From Rhodococcus sp. BP22 (lineage in GTDB: Bacteria > Actinomycetota > Actinomycetes > Mycobacteriales > Mycobacteriaceae): a DNA stretch of 64,000 nucleotides. Below are positions 43,121-53,016 of this stretch, in pieces; positions within the stretch are counted from its first letter, which is position 1; every line of letters begins with the position of its first letter. A program made the translations under genes and the position numbers. Where the stretch lies: contig NZ_JACFTB010000005.1 of NCBI RefSeq assembly GCF_014281965.1, forward strand, positions 186,001 through 250,000. Direction: 5' to 3'. Below the pieces are notes generated by a model. The model saw only the letters and a list, made by a program, of their open reading frames with translations. It searched no databases and was not told the DNA's origin.

Positions 43121-45293
43121 AATCCACTGGCCGCTCGAAGACGAGAGTGTCAGAGTCCCGTGACAGCAACGACCAGGCAGGATTCGACCGCAACCAACGC
43201 TCGAACGTCTCCGCAGCACCCTCCTGCATGAACCCGTAATACTTCATCGACTCGAGCGACTGTCGGGTCAGAATTACGTACGACGGCGTGTCGCGTTGCG
43301 ACGCGTCCCAATCGAAAGCTTTCAGTTGCTCGGCCGTCGGGAACTCGAGCATGTATTCGGGGCCGTAATAGTTCAGGGGCGCGTCGAACAACTCGTTCGC
43401 CTCGGCCTGTTCGACGTACTTTGCCGTCGACCTGATCGGGTAGCCGGCGGGATAGAGCAGGGTGAACGTCGAACCCGCGGGCGCTTGCGCGACCAGGTCC
43501 CGCGTTTGGTCGACCTGCGCACGATTCTCGATGATCAACGGCCACAAGCCGAAGTAACCCTGCAACCCGAAGGTCGCTGCGCCGACGGTCCCCAGAACCG
43601 CAGCTCCCATCGCGGCGCGGGTGCCTACTCTGCCCAGGGTGGAACGGGCCGCAGACGGCTCCATGTCGAGGGCGGCGAGCAGCATCGGGGCGATCAGCAA
43701 CGCACAGCCGGGAATGGCGTACAGGTACACCCGGAAGATCGCTTCGCCGCCGTAGCTCTGCCCGGCGAGCAGAGCGATCGAACCGAAGGCCATGACCATC
43801 GGCGCCCAGAACGTCTTCTTGGTTCGCCAGGCGTACACGATCGATGCCATCGCCAGCGCAAAGACACCCGCCGACAAGGCCCGGCACACCAGGGAGGTCA
43901 CCTGCTTGCCCAGGATTCCCGGCGCCTGAACATTGCTCGCTGCGTTCTCCACCGGATCGAAACCGGAGAGCAGCCCGTACGGGGCGACGATGGACAACCG
44001 GGGATAGAGATAACCCAGAAGAATGATCGCCAGCGGAAACATGAGCCACCACGGCTTGGCTCGCCGCGTGACGAGCAGAACTCCGGTGACTGCGAACAGC
44101 CAGTATGGGGTCAGTTGGTGCGTAGGAACCAACGCCGCGAACGGGATGATGGCAAGGAACCCTGCCACCCGCAATTGCATCGAGGCGAGCAGTAACACCA
44201 TGAAGCCCACGGCGAGAACGAAACCGAGTGCCTGCGGGGCGTAGTAGTCCTGGCCGACCCAGTTCACCAATTCCGCGATCATCGCCGCGGTGACCGCGAC
44301 GCGTCGCCGGAGCTTCAGAACCCGCGCGAGCGAATAAACGAACACCGCAGTGAGGACGTGAATCATCGGTGCGAAGACGTGCGCGAGGGAGAGGATTCCG
44401 AGGTTGCTGACCTGACCGAACCACGCCGTGACCACGAAGAAACTGGGCCACTGCGAGTAGATGTCGATTCCATTGGGCGGCAACGCCCCGAACGCCAAAA
44501 TGTATTCGGTGACTGCGACGTGCTTGTACGTCCACTCGTACACCGGAGCATCGGTCACGAGCGTGACCGTCACGCGCTGCACGAGAATGGCCACACCGAT
44601 AGCAGCAACAGCGATCCGCAACTGATGACGGCGAACCGCCGTCAGAAAAGCGACGACCACCAGGGCCATGCAGATGACCAAGATGGGACCGGTGCCGGCG
44701 GACAGAAGCCCGAACTGTGAATAACCGGCGCTCTCCAGCCCTGGCAGGGCGGGCAGCCACAGCACGACGGCCAGCGCAAGCAAGAGGCCGGCGACATTCT
44801 GACGGAGGAATTCTCGATCCCATACGATCTCGGCGGCGCGCTGTACGCGTCCGCGAATCGACTGACGCGAGAAGGACTGCCGAGCCCACTCTCGCCACCC
44901 CTGCACGTCAGGCCATTCGCTGTGCCTGCGATACCAGAGAACCGAGGATCCGAGCTGCGCCAACGCCACGATCGCGGTGATCCAACGAGGTGACCACTGG
45001 TAACCCCACATGGCTGCCGTCGTGACGAGAACGAAGGACGCAAGACTCAGGATGGGAACGGCGGCAAGTCGAGCCCGCGGCGGAATGTAGATCCAGGTCA
45101 GAATCGCCGATCCGGGCCCGGTGAACACGGTCACCGCGAGAAGAGCAGCACGAATAGGGGCGGGCAGCGGTGCCATCGCCACCAAAGCGGTGACGGCGGC
45201 AAGAACTGCTACGTCGGCGAATCGAATGTCAGGGCGCCGCGACGTCGACGCTCGATGGGTGGCGTCGCGGACATCAGTCGAGGACAGGGACAC
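43119..45293 (-). CDS. Large multi-TM membrane protein (GT-C or polymerase-like), unknown
   Basis: A 724-residue protein with about 13 predicted transmembrane helices between residues 27 and 590 and a 140-residue soluble C-terminal part. An extracytoplasmic loop carries TDAPVYEWTYKHVAVTEYILAFG and NGIDIYSQWPSFF, and later ELVNWVGQDYYAPQALGF. Short acidic motifs in the first large loop resemble GT-C glycosyltransferases or polysaccharide polymerases, but no family is certain. The GTG start overlaps the upstream GT2 gene by 20 nt. Confidence 0.7.
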   Translation of the reverse strand: MSLSSTDVRDATHRASTSRRPDIRFADVAVLAAVTALVAMAPLPAPIRAALLAVTVFTGPGSAILTWIYIPPRARLAAVPILSLASFVLVTTAAMWGYQWSPRWITAIVALAQLGSSVLWYRRHSEWPDVQGWREWARQSFSRQSIRGRVQRAAEIVWDREFLRQNVAGLLLALAVVLWLPALPGLESAGYSQFGLLSAGTGPILVICMALVVVAFLTAVRRHQLRIAVAAIGVAILVQRVTVTLVTDAPVYEWTYKHVAVTEYILAFGALPPNGIDIYSQWPSFFVVTAWFGQVSNLGILSLAHVFAPMIHVLTAVFVYSLARVLKLRRRVAVTAAMIAELVNWVGQDYYAPQALGFVLAVGFMVLLLASMQLRVAGFLAIIPFAALVPTHQLTPYWLFAVTGVLLVTRRAKPWWLMFPLAIILLGYLYPRLSIVAPYGLLSGFDPVENAASNVQAPGILGKQVTSLVCRALSAGVFALAMASIVYAWRTKKTFWAPMVMAFGSIALLAGQSYGGEAIFRVYLYAIPGCALLIAPMLLAALDMEPSAARSTLGRVGTRAAMGAAVLGTVGAATFGLQGYFGLWPLIIENRAQVDQTRDLVAQAPAGSTFTLLYPAGYPIRSTAKYVEQAEANELFDAPLNYYGPEYMLEFPTAEQLKAFDWDASQRDTPSYVILTRQSLESMKYYGFMQEGAAETFERWLRSNPAWSLLSRDSDTLVFERPVD

Positions 45294-46569
45294 GGCTCAC
45301 CGCCGACAACGGTGTACGGACGCGGCCCTCGCGTCGACTCCGACGCAATGCACCCGGACCTTTGGCGATGGACAGCAGCTCCATCCGGCCTATCCCGTCC
45401 GGCAGATCCGCAGCGAGATCGTCCGGGGGAGAGGCGACCTTGCTCATCTTTACCGACAAGCGGACGGCACTACCCAGCCTTCGCACCGCGACGCGTACCG
45501 CGAGAGATGCGGCCCGGCGATCCGTCGCCACCGTCGTCAACCATGCCCCTAGCCCGAGCCCGTACCCGCGAGCCTGGACCGCGAGTGCGTCCGAATCTGC
45601 GCGATGACGATGCCACACGATCGACGCAGGCTCGTAGACCAATTGGTCCCCTGCCATGAGCACGCGGAAGAACATGTCGAGGTCCTCACCGCCATTGGTC
45701 GGGGACCCGACGCCCAATGCTTCGTCGAATCCACCGAGATCGAACATGCGGTCGCGGGAGACGGCGAAATTCGCGCCCGTGCCGTACATACCGACCTGGA
45801 ACGGGAACAGAGGAACGTCCGCAGGAGGATGCGCGAGGTCGTAGATCCGAGGCGTCACCGAACTGGCCCAGCCGACGCGTCGATCGAAGTAGGCCTGCGC
45901 ATGAGTTCGGATCTCCCCGCTCGGGACGATCCCCGATACGCACGTCACCCGATCGCCGCGTCGGAATCCGCGGGCAATGCTGCGAAGCCACAACGAGTCG
46001 ACGGCCACGTCGTCGTCGGTGAACGCCACGATGGAGTGTCGGGCGGCACGCAGACCTGTATTTCGTGCACGGGACAACCCTGCGATGGGCTCGGACACGA
46101 CACGAACCCGTGGATCTGCCAGTGACCGAACGTAATCGACGGTCGCGTTCGTCGGCGACGCATTGTCGACGACGACGACCTCGAAGTCCGGGTAGTCCAC
46201 CGCCAGCACCGATGCCAACGCCCCGCGCAGATGATCGATCCGATCGCGCGTGCAGATCACGATGGAGACAGCAGGCTCGAGCGGGTGCAGAGCCGAGACG
46301 GTAGCGTGAGATTCTCCGGGATCTACGACGTCGAGTTTGCGCACGCGTTCGATGAGAGTGTCGACGCAGACGCAGCCGTCCAGGATCGGAAGCTCCACGA
46401 ACCCCATCGGGTCCATGCCGTGCCGAACGAGAAGCCGTGCACGTGAATACCCCTCCGCATCCGACAGGGACAGGGACTCTGGCAGCTCGTGCTCGATGTC
46501 GACGTCGCCGATCCAGAGTGCGCCGTCCCATTCCGGCGACTGCAATCTTTCGAGTGCGGGGTTCAACAC
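45274..46569 (-). CDS. GT2 family glycosyltransferase with N-terminal extension
   Basis: A 431-residue protein from the GTG at 46569 (AAGGA seven bases upstream). Residues 1-95 are an extra domain (WIGDVDIEHELPE...). The GT-A domain begins at AVSIVICTRDRIDHLRGALASVL, with SIVAFTDDDVAVD (metal site) and GTGANFAVSRDRMFDLGGF...NGGEDLDMFFRV (acceptor and catalytic side). It starts 43 nt after the GH16 stop in the same operon. Sugar donor unknown. Confidence 0.87.
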   Translation of the reverse strand: MLNPALERLQSPEWDGALWIGDVDIEHELPESLSLSDAEGYSRARLLVRHGMDPMGFVELPILDGCVCVDTLIERVRKLDVVDPGESHATVSALHPLEPAVSIVICTRDRIDHLRGALASVLAVDYPDFEVVVVDNASPTNATVDYVRSLADPRVRVVSEPIAGLSRARNTGLRAARHSIVAFTDDDVAVDSLWLRSIARGFRRGDRVTCVSGIVPSGEIRTHAQAYFDRRVGWASSVTPRIYDLAHPPADVPLFPFQVGMYGTGANFAVSRDRMFDLGGFDEALGVGSPTNGGEDLDMFFRVLMAGDQLVYEPASIVWHRHRADSDALAVQARGYGLGLGAWLTTVATDRRAASLAVRVAVRRLGSAVRLSVKMSKVASPPDDLAADLPDGIGRMELLSIAKGPGALRRSRREGRVRTPLSAVSRVPVLD

Positions 46570-46612
46570 GGGGGAGATCCTTTCGATACAGCCATGGTGG
46601 TGCAGAAGAGCT

Positions 46613-47539
46613 TCAGTCGGTTCGGTAACGAACCCAGTCGACGGACATCGTGGCGGGAAACTTCGTCTGTGCAGTGGTCGGTCCCGGCCAGTCTCCTGCG
46701 ACCGCAACGTTGAACAAGAGATAGAACGGCTTGTCGAACACCCAGTATTCGTCACCGCCGGTCAGATCGGCGGGTGTGATCGTAGAGAGAACGGTCTCGT
46801 CCATGCCCGTGACGACCTTGTCCGGCGACCGTTCGACCCAGTAGGTATGAAAGTCCTCGGACAGCGGTTCGACCGGAATTCCCGACGTGCCCGACTTCTG
46901 GCTGTTCAGGCTGTCGGCCTGCGGGGCATGGATGCCGGAGTGGTAGTTGTCGGCGGCATTGAGCGTCTCGATGACGTCGATTTCGCCCGCGATCGGCCAG
47001 CCGACGGAATCGATGTCGGTGCCCAGCAGCCAGAACGCCGGATGGAGTCCCTGGCCCGCAGGCATTTTGATGCGAGCTTCGACGCGACCGTAGGTGAACT
47101 CGAATTTGTCCTTCGTCGTCACCCGCGCCGAGGTGTATCCGCCGGCAGTGTCCAACGCAGAGATGTCGAGGTTGCCCGACCCGTCCTGAGCCGAGTTGTC
47201 CGTCGAGTCGGTGTAGTCCTGTTTCTCGTTGTTTCCCCACCCGGTTCGGCCGGTGTCGTAACTCCATTTGCTCGAGTCGAGAGCGCTACCGCGAGCGGCG
47301 TCGAACTGGTCGTAGACGGTGAACTCGCTGCCGTTTCCGCTGGCGTCGGATTCTTCCTTGCCCTCGCTCGGCTGCACCCACAACTCTCGATAGGCGACCG
47401 TGCCCGACACTGCCACCGTTGCCGCAACTACCGCGACGCTCAGTAGACGAGACCAGAGCTTGCTCTTCGGCGGCGGAGTCGAGCCTGGTGACGGGAGCCT
47501 GGAACACTCGACGGTCATCGGGTCTACCTGTTGCGTCAT
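46613..47539 (-). CDS. Membrane-anchored GH16 glycoside hydrolase
   Basis: A 308-residue protein. A transmembrane helix (about 29-50) anchors it with the catalytic domain outside. The GH16 domain runs from EFTVYDQFDA to WVRYRTD. It has YGRVEARIKMP, the active-site WPIAGEIDVIE (Glu186, Asp188, Glu191, a complete ExDxxE set) and a W-rich cleft. GH16 enzymes cut or rearrange beta-1,3/1,4-glucans or galactans. In this cluster it may trim or ligate the exported glycan. Start overlaps the DUF998 stop by 4 nt. Confidence 0.92.
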   Translation of the reverse strand: MTQQVDPMTVECSRLPSPGSTPPPKSKLWSRLLSVAVVAATVAVSGTVAYRELWVQPSEGKEESDASGNGSEFTVYDQFDAARGSALDSSKWSYDTGRTGWGNNEKQDYTDSTDNSAQDGSGNLDISALDTAGGYTSARVTTKDKFEFTYGRVEARIKMPAGQGLHPAFWLLGTDIDSVGWPIAGEIDVIETLNAADNYHSGIHAPQADSLNSQKSGTSGIPVEPLSEDFHTYWVERSPDKVVTGMDETVLSTITPADLTGGDEYWVFDKPFYLLFNVAVAGDWPGPTTAQTKFPATMSVDWVRYRTD

Positions 47540-48252
47540 CGTTTTCCGAAAGGATTCGATATAGCAGCGGAGGACACGATCTTCATGCGGCGAGCCGTCG
47601 AGCGATGCGCTACCGCCAATATCACTGTCCCGGCGAGGATGGAATAGACGACGATTCGCTCGACGGCGCCGATCCCGATTCCGACACTGTGACCGCCGAT
47701 GTACAACAACGTCGCGGTGAGTGCGATCCCGCCGAGAGTCGTCACAGTGATACCGATCGTGCGGCGGAGCGAGCGGTGACCACCGGCGACGATCAGCCCG
47801 AGGCTTCCGACGACGAAGAACACGGTCGCGCCGAATGAGTGCACGCCGTAATTCAGGCCCTGGTTCACTACCCCGGCAACAATGCCGCCGAACCCGGCCA
47901 CGCACAGGAGAATACCGCCGCGGACGTCGACGACACCGGTGACCATCCATGCCGTCGCGGCGACGACAAGGGAAAGACCGAACAGTGCGATGGACACGTT
48001 CATCAACGGATACAGCGAGCTGCACGGCCAATTGCCGGTCGGCCCGCAGAACGCGACACCGAGTTCACTGACGAAGTTGGTGCGGTAGCTGTAAAGCCCG
48101 CGCCAGGATGCGGCAACGACGAATTCGACGAGAAGAACCTGCAGCACCGCCAGGCCTGCCCAATAGCCGATCCGGGCCCACAACGAAGCGTCGGGACCCG
48201 TCGTCGGCTTGCCCTGCAGCGCTGCGCGGGCTTGTCGAAGCTGAGTACTCAT
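47536..48252 (-). CDS. DUF998 family membrane protein
   Basis: About 238 residues from ATG 48252 (AGGAG eight bases upstream; a GTG at 48261 is an alternative). Six or so transmembrane helices. The first outside loop has RTNFVSELGVAFCGPTGNWPCSSLYPLMN, whose NFVSELG and paired cysteines fit DUF998. Function of the family is unknown. Embedded in the glycan operon, it may handle a lipid-linked intermediate. Confidence 0.8.
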   Translation of the reverse strand: MSTQLRQARAALQGKPTTGPDASLWARIGYWAGLAVLQVLLVEFVVAASWRGLYSYRTNFVSELGVAFCGPTGNWPCSSLYPLMNVSIALFGLSLVVAATAWMVTGVVDVRGGILLCVAGFGGIVAGVVNQGLNYGVHSFGATVFFVVGSLGLIVAGGHRSLRRTIGITVTTLGGIALTATLLYIGGHSVGIGIGAVERIVVYSILAGTVILAVAHRSTARRMKIVSSAAISNPFGKR

Positions 48253-48257
48253 GGTGG

Positions 48258-49529
48258 TCACTCCTGGCCGCTGAGCATAGCGATGGGATCGGACAATGCT
48301 ACGTCCAAGGCGGACTGGACGGTTTCGACGTCGAAGACATTGCCGTGGAACGACGCCGACACCTGGAAAGTATCGCGGACGTGCATGGACGTGATCACCA
48401 CCGAGTCGGGGAGCGCAGGTTCACTGAGCGGATAGAACCGGCTCTTCCCAGGTTCCGTGGTCCATGTGATGCCGTCCAATTGCCGTATCCGCCCGATGTC
48501 GGAGAACGTCAGCCGGGCGTCGGCGTTCGCCGGAACGGTATCGACCGCGGTGGCAGGTAACGCCGCGCGGGTACGCAGATACGACAACGCGCTCAACGCC
48601 CCTGCCGCGAGCGGACGTCCACTGTCGATAGCGTGGGCGACGGCACCGTGGACCGCGCGTGGGGATGCAGGATCGAGGCCGTGAAAGTCGATTCCGACCG
48701 CGAAATTCCCGAGCACCAGATCGCTTTTCGGAAGATAACGTCTGCAATCGAACAGGAAGGTCAGTGACTGTGCGACGGAAATTCCTTGTGCAGCAATTGC
48801 ATTCGCGACGGCACCGCACAGCATCGATGCTACCGACAGGTCGGGGGCGTTGCGATCACGCCAGCGGCGAAGTGCCGTCGGAGCGCCTGCCCGTGACGTC
48901 GCCGTTGCCACCGCGGGTGATCGAGTCCACGGTATGCGTCTCGGCACTGCAGTGGTCTCTGCTCTGGTCGACGTCGAAGCAGAGCATGAGGCACGTAGCC
49001 GTCCGGACAGAACAGCGCCGACCTTGCATGGATTACGAACAGCCCAGCCGGTGAACGCCCGTGGCAGAGGACTTTTCACAACGGGTGCCGTCGCCCAGGC
49101 AGGGAGAGGGGGATTCTCGGAAGGATCGGCCAGATAGGCGTAGAGCTCTACCGGCAGCAACGCATCGCTCAATCCATGCGACAGATCCAGAAGGAGGTAC
49201 TCACCGGCAAGGCGGCCACGCAACGGGACGTCCGTGGACGCCGTCGACGAGAGTTCGACGAGGGCATCGGCGATACCCGCTGCCGTGATCGGCGGCGCGG
49301 ATTCCACGTCCGCGCAGACAGCGTCGGGTTCGTACACCCACTGCTGCGTCGACGGCGTGACGCGCAGGCCCAGTCGGGCAGCAGGGCCCGCGGAGGCCAG
49401 CTTGCGAAGGCGCGCTCTGACACGTTCGATGCCACCGAAATCTGCAGGCCCGAGCCCGCCGATGAGCCGAGAATCCGACCGCAACATATCCATTGCAGTT
49501 GCCTTGTACGTGATCGCGTTTCGGCTCAT
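48258..49529 (-). CDS. Condensation-fold acyltransferase (PapA/C-domain-like)
   Basis: A 423-residue protein with the chloramphenicol-acetyltransferase/condensation fold. The catalytic HxxxD lies at LDLSHGLSDAL (His118, Asp122); the first His of the usual HH is Ser. Later segments such as VLGNFAVGIDFHGLDP and RLTFSDIGRIRQL match the solvent-channel motifs of this fold. Such proteins transfer an acyl or aminoacyl group from CoA or a carrier protein to OH or NH2. With a carrier protein in the same operon, it is the best candidate for moving the carrier-bound group. ATG overlaps the flippase stop by 4 nt. Confidence 0.75.
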   Translation of the reverse strand: MSRNAITYKATAMDMLRSDSRLIGGLGPADFGGIERVRARLRKLASAGPAARLGLRVTPSTQQWVYEPDAVCADVESAPPITAAGIADALVELSSTASTDVPLRGRLAGEYLLLDLSHGLSDALLPVELYAYLADPSENPPLPAWATAPVVKSPLPRAFTGWAVRNPCKVGAVLSGRLRASCSASTSTRAETTAVPRRIPWTRSPAVATATSRAGAPTALRRWRDRNAPDLSVASMLCGAVANAIAAQGISVAQSLTFLFDCRRYLPKSDLVLGNFAVGIDFHGLDPASPRAVHGAVAHAIDSGRPLAAGALSALSYLRTRAALPATAVDTVPANADARLTFSDIGRIRQLDGITWTTEPGKSRFYPLSEPALPDSVVITSMHVRDTFQVSASFHGNVFDVETVQSALDVALSDPIAMLSGQE

Positions 49530-51202
49530 GGCGCGCCACTCTCCGGTGCCGGCCGACGGTAGGGGGCGTGGATACGGCCAGGGTCGAAGATGCGAGGCCT
49601 GGAATCGATGTGATGCGCACCGCTGGTGCTGTACTCGCGGGCGTAATCACCGTTCGCGAACTGCTGCGGCCGTTCGGCCAGGCCTGTCGGGTACGGGCGT
49701 GGCCCGGGCGGGGCGGGAGGAAGCGGGTCCTCCGGTGGAGGCGGGCCGTCATGATGCGACAACAGCCTGATCCATCGAATCAGCGGCACGATCAACACGA
49801 GTGCGCCGAATCCCTCGGCCGCCAGGTATGCCCAGCCGACAGCGGCGATGCCGAGTGAGGACGACAGGCTCAGCGAGCCGATGATGATGATCGACGTCGC
49901 GATCACCTGCACCACGACAGCCAGCCGCATTTTTCGTTGGACACGCGCAAGGCCGTCGTAGAGCGATCCCACGACCGAGAGCGGAATGGTGAACGCAGCA
50001 AGTTGGACGATGATCGTGCCGTTCTCGCGGTACTCCGCCCCCACGATCCCCAACCCGAACGGTGCAATGAACGCGAGGAAGAACGAACCACCCAACGCCA
50101 CGACGCCGACCATCGTCATGAAACGTTTGGTCAATCGCGAGAATTGATCCGGGTGTGCGGCGACCTCGGCGACGAACGGGCCCACGAGGACGCTGATCAG
50201 GATGTACAAGGCACTGACTATCGACCAGGTCAACGAAAAATACGCGTTGCTCTCGGTGCCCAACGTGGCCACCACAATCATCGGGATCAGCAGCGGAGCG
50301 AGTGAACCGAGTGCAGTGATGCCATAGGCGGATCCGAAGTACGACCACAGTTCGCGGCGCGGCGGAAGATTGGGTTCCAACTGATATCGCGGCTCGGTTC
50401 GCAGCGCGCGCAGGATATGGCGAAGAACGACAACCGACGCGATGACCGCAGGGATGGCCCAAGCCGCGATGATCGACGTGCTCCGAGCCGTCGCGAACAA
50501 AGCAAGAAGCAAACCGAATTTCACGACGGCATGAAAGACGTTCTTCGCCGCTGCCCAGCGTGCGACTCCGAGCCCGGACGACGTCTGATCTTGCAGCGCG
50601 AACACCGCGAGTACCGCAACGAACAGTGGGAAAGTGACGATTTCGGCGGTGCTGGTGAACATCTTGTCGACCGGCGCGACGAGCAGGAACACGCACCCGA
50701 GGATGAACGCGAACGCAGTGATCGTCAGGTAACCGCGCACGACGAAAGACCTTGCCAGTCGGCCGGAATCGGGCAGAAACCGCTCGTACATCGATCCGAG
50801 GCTCAGGTTGGACAATGTCGAGAGCATGACGGCCGAGGTGATCACCGCGGAGGCGCTGCCGACCTCGGCCACCGGGTACAAGCGGCCGGCTGCAGCCCAG
50901 AACAGCAACCCGAGGCCACCGGTGATGACGGTGGACAGCATCAACGCCAGAGAATTCAGTGCCAGGTTGCGGTCGGAACTCTTGCCATTCGCGGCCTCGT
51001 CGGGTAACTGCGGGTCCGCCGAGCCCAAGGCCTCGACAGGATGAGGTATCTGAGCTTGGCTGACCTTCTGGATCGGCATCGTGTGGGACATGAGGCCCAT
51101 GTCCCAACGAACCGGCTCGAGTGGATACCACTGGAGCCGCTCGAGATTGTCGTGTCGCGGTGGTGCGATCTTCGGGGCGCGGTGTTTCACAGAGGCTGCC
51201 AC
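49526..51202 (-). CDS. Polysaccharide/lipid flippase (MOP/PST superfamily)
   Basis: A 558-residue protein with 12-14 transmembrane helices beginning NSLALMLSTVITGGLGLLFW, typical of Wzx/MATE-like exporters of lipid-linked saccharides. It has a long basic N-terminal tail and a Pro-rich cytoplasmic C terminus (about 470-558) that may recruit partners. The GTG at 51202 overlaps the hydrolase gene by 16 nt; ATGs further in are possible starts. Confidence 0.85.
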   Translation of the reverse strand: MAASVKHRAPKIAPPRHDNLERLQWYPLEPVRWDMGLMSHTMPIQKVSQAQIPHPVEALGSADPQLPDEAANGKSSDRNLALNSLALMLSTVITGGLGLLFWAAAGRLYPVAEVGSASAVITSAVMLSTLSNLSLGSMYERFLPDSGRLARSFVVRGYLTITAFAFILGCVFLLVAPVDKMFTSTAEIVTFPLFVAVLAVFALQDQTSSGLGVARWAAAKNVFHAVVKFGLLLALFATARSTSIIAAWAIPAVIASVVVLRHILRALRTEPRYQLEPNLPPRRELWSYFGSAYGITALGSLAPLLIPMIVVATLGTESNAYFSLTWSIVSALYILISVLVGPFVAEVAAHPDQFSRLTKRFMTMVGVVALGGSFFLAFIAPFGLGIVGAEYRENGTIIVQLAAFTIPLSVVGSLYDGLARVQRKMRLAVVVQVIATSIIIIGSLSLSSSLGIAAVGWAYLAAEGFGALVLIVPLIRWIRLLSHHDGPPPPEDPLPPAPPGPRPYPTGLAERPQQFANGDYAREYSTSGAHHIDSRPRIFDPGRIHAPYRRPAPESGAP

Positions 51203-52983
51203 CGCACGGGTACAGGCGGCGCGGGCAAGCCGATCTCCATGTCGAAGGCCTCGTTCACCGCGTCGACGAGCTCTCGGCGAACCGTTTCCCGCAGATCGCG
51301 GCTGTACAGCGAGTGATCGCCGACCTCGAAGGACTTGACCGTCGTCGAGCCGGGTCGGGTGTCGGACTTCTTACGCAGTCGACGCATTCCCTCCGGGCCG
51401 CGGTTGTCCACGAACCATGCAGTGTCCGTCGGAGACAGAAGGACAGTGGTTCGCACGTTCTTCGACTCCAACCTGCGTAGAGAAATCTCCGGAACCTGGA
51501 TGAGACCGCGCAACCCGAGCCACAACCACACGCGATACGGCATCGAAGGCTGCATGGCGTTCTTCACGCGCACGCCGACATGGTGCAGGCGATCCAATGC
51601 GGACGCGACAAAGCCTTTGTCCTCGTGCACCATCGAGGAACGCTTGACGAATTCGAGCCGTTTGGTGGTCCAGTCGAGACTGTTCAACAGGACCGCGGAA
51701 TTCACGCCGAGTTCGGCTGCCGCAAAGCTGGAATACCAAGATCCCGAGCACATCCCGGACACCATGACGTTGCGCGGTCCAGCTCCTGATTGCTGCACTG
51801 CCGTCAGTGCATCCTCGTTGCCTTTTTCGCTGTAGAGCTCGGTGATCTCGTCGTCCGACACCGGGCCACTTTCGCCGGTGCCGCGGCGATCGAATCGGAG
51901 AACCGAAACACCCTGGGCAGCAAGGTAACGGGCAATCTCGACCCACAGCCGGACAGGTCCGACTCGGTGTTCGTTCGCGGTCGGGTAGAGAACGAGGGTC
52001 GGTCCGCCCGTCGAGCACGACGGGGAGGTGGTCCTGATGGCAAACAGGGCGTTCGGCCCGAGGGATTGCGTCGTCTCGACCACGGTACTTTCGCCGCTGC
52101 CGAACTCGGCGTGATCACGCAGTGGCACTGATACCGGTGCATCACTGCCGTCGAAGCGGTCCGAGAGCCAACGAGTCAGATGGGTGATGTCCGCGGTGGG
52201 CAGCACCACCTCGAAATCCGAAGGTTCGAGAAACAGTTCGTGATCGGACAGGGTGTGCTCTTCGGCGTTCTGCTTCTCCACCAGGGCCCGGAGGGGCTTG
52301 GCGTCAGCGCGTTCCGGGCGGGTGGCGACAAGTACAGGGCACGCGATCGGTTCGAGCTTGGAGATGTCGAGAGCCGCGAGGTCCGAGGCCACATCCGGGT
52401 GCAGCACGGCACCGATGATCGACACCCGCGCGTCCTCCTCGGAGTCCTGCGTGACACTGACCGAATACAGGGCACGCTGCTCACGCATGTAGGAGCGACC
52501 ACGAACGACCGGGTCCCACAGGGCAACTGCGGTCAGTGGACCGGCCTGCGAGAACGCCGAAGCGCTCAGTAGTGCGCCGGCGCGCAATCCGACGAGCGCC
52601 ACCGCGTCGACCCCGCTTGCGCGCACGAACCCGGCGGCCGTGACGATGCTGCGGGTCCACCTCGAGACGATGTCTTCCGAGTCCTGATCGCCGGCGGAAT
52701 CTCCGGTGCCGAAGTAGTCGAACCGAAGCACGAGCAAACCCGAATCGCACAGCTTCTGCGCAAGCAGAGTCAAGCCGCGGTAAGAGTCGACCTGCTCCTT
52801 ACCCAATGGCGGACAAAGGATTACACCGCCCCGTGCGCGCCCACCCGCGGGTACATGCACGGTTCCGAACAAGCTTTCCGATTCGGGGCCGAACCACGTC
52901 GAGTACTTTCCGCCGGCAGTATGCGGATTCACGTCGACATGAGAGGTGTCCATGTTCCGCTCTGCCGTACTTCGGGTGCTCAC
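51187..52983 (-). CDS. Two-domain alpha/beta hydrolase (exosortase-system-hydrolase-like fusion)
   Basis: A 598-residue protein of two tandem alpha/beta-hydrolase domains. Domain 1 (about 30-280) has LRFDYFGTGDSAGD and an elbow GLRAG (132-136) with Arg at the nucleophile position. Domain 2 (about 300-595) has LRFDRRGTGESGP and GMCSG (410-414) with Cys412 at that position. From memory, the two separate hydrolases of exosortase A loci have similar GLRxG and GxCxG elbows, so this looks like their fusion. It may be a carrier-linked thioesterase or transferase. GTG start; the ligase gene ends 33 nt upstream. Confidence 0.78.
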   Translation of the reverse strand: MSTRSTAERNMDTSHVDVNPHTAGGKYSTWFGPESESLFGTVHVPAGGRARGGVILCPPLGKEQVDSYRGLTLLAQKLCDSGLLVLRFDYFGTGDSAGDQDSEDIVSRWTRSIVTAAGFVRASGVDAVALVGLRAGALLSASAFSQAGPLTAVALWDPVVRGRSYMREQRALYSVSVTQDSEEDARVSIIGAVLHPDVASDLAALDISKLEPIACPVLVATRPERADAKPLRALVEKQNAEEHTLSDHELFLEPSDFEVVLPTADITHLTRWLSDRFDGSDAPVSVPLRDHAEFGSGESTVVETTQSLGPNALFAIRTTSPSCSTGGPTLVLYPTANEHRVGPVRLWVEIARYLAAQGVSVLRFDRRGTGESGPVSDDEITELYSEKGNEDALTAVQQSGAGPRNVMVSGMCSGSWYSSFAAAELGVNSAVLLNSLDWTTKRLEFVKRSSMVHEDKGFVASALDRLHHVGVRVKNAMQPSMPYRVWLWLGLRGLIQVPEISLRRLESKNVRTTVLLSPTDTAWFVDNRGPEGMRRLRKKSDTRPGSTTVKSFEVGDHSLYSRDLRETVRRELVDAVNEAFDMEIGLPAPPVPVRWQPL

Positions 52984-53016
52984 AGGACGATCCCCTCGTT
53001 GTTGGTTGTCGTTCGC

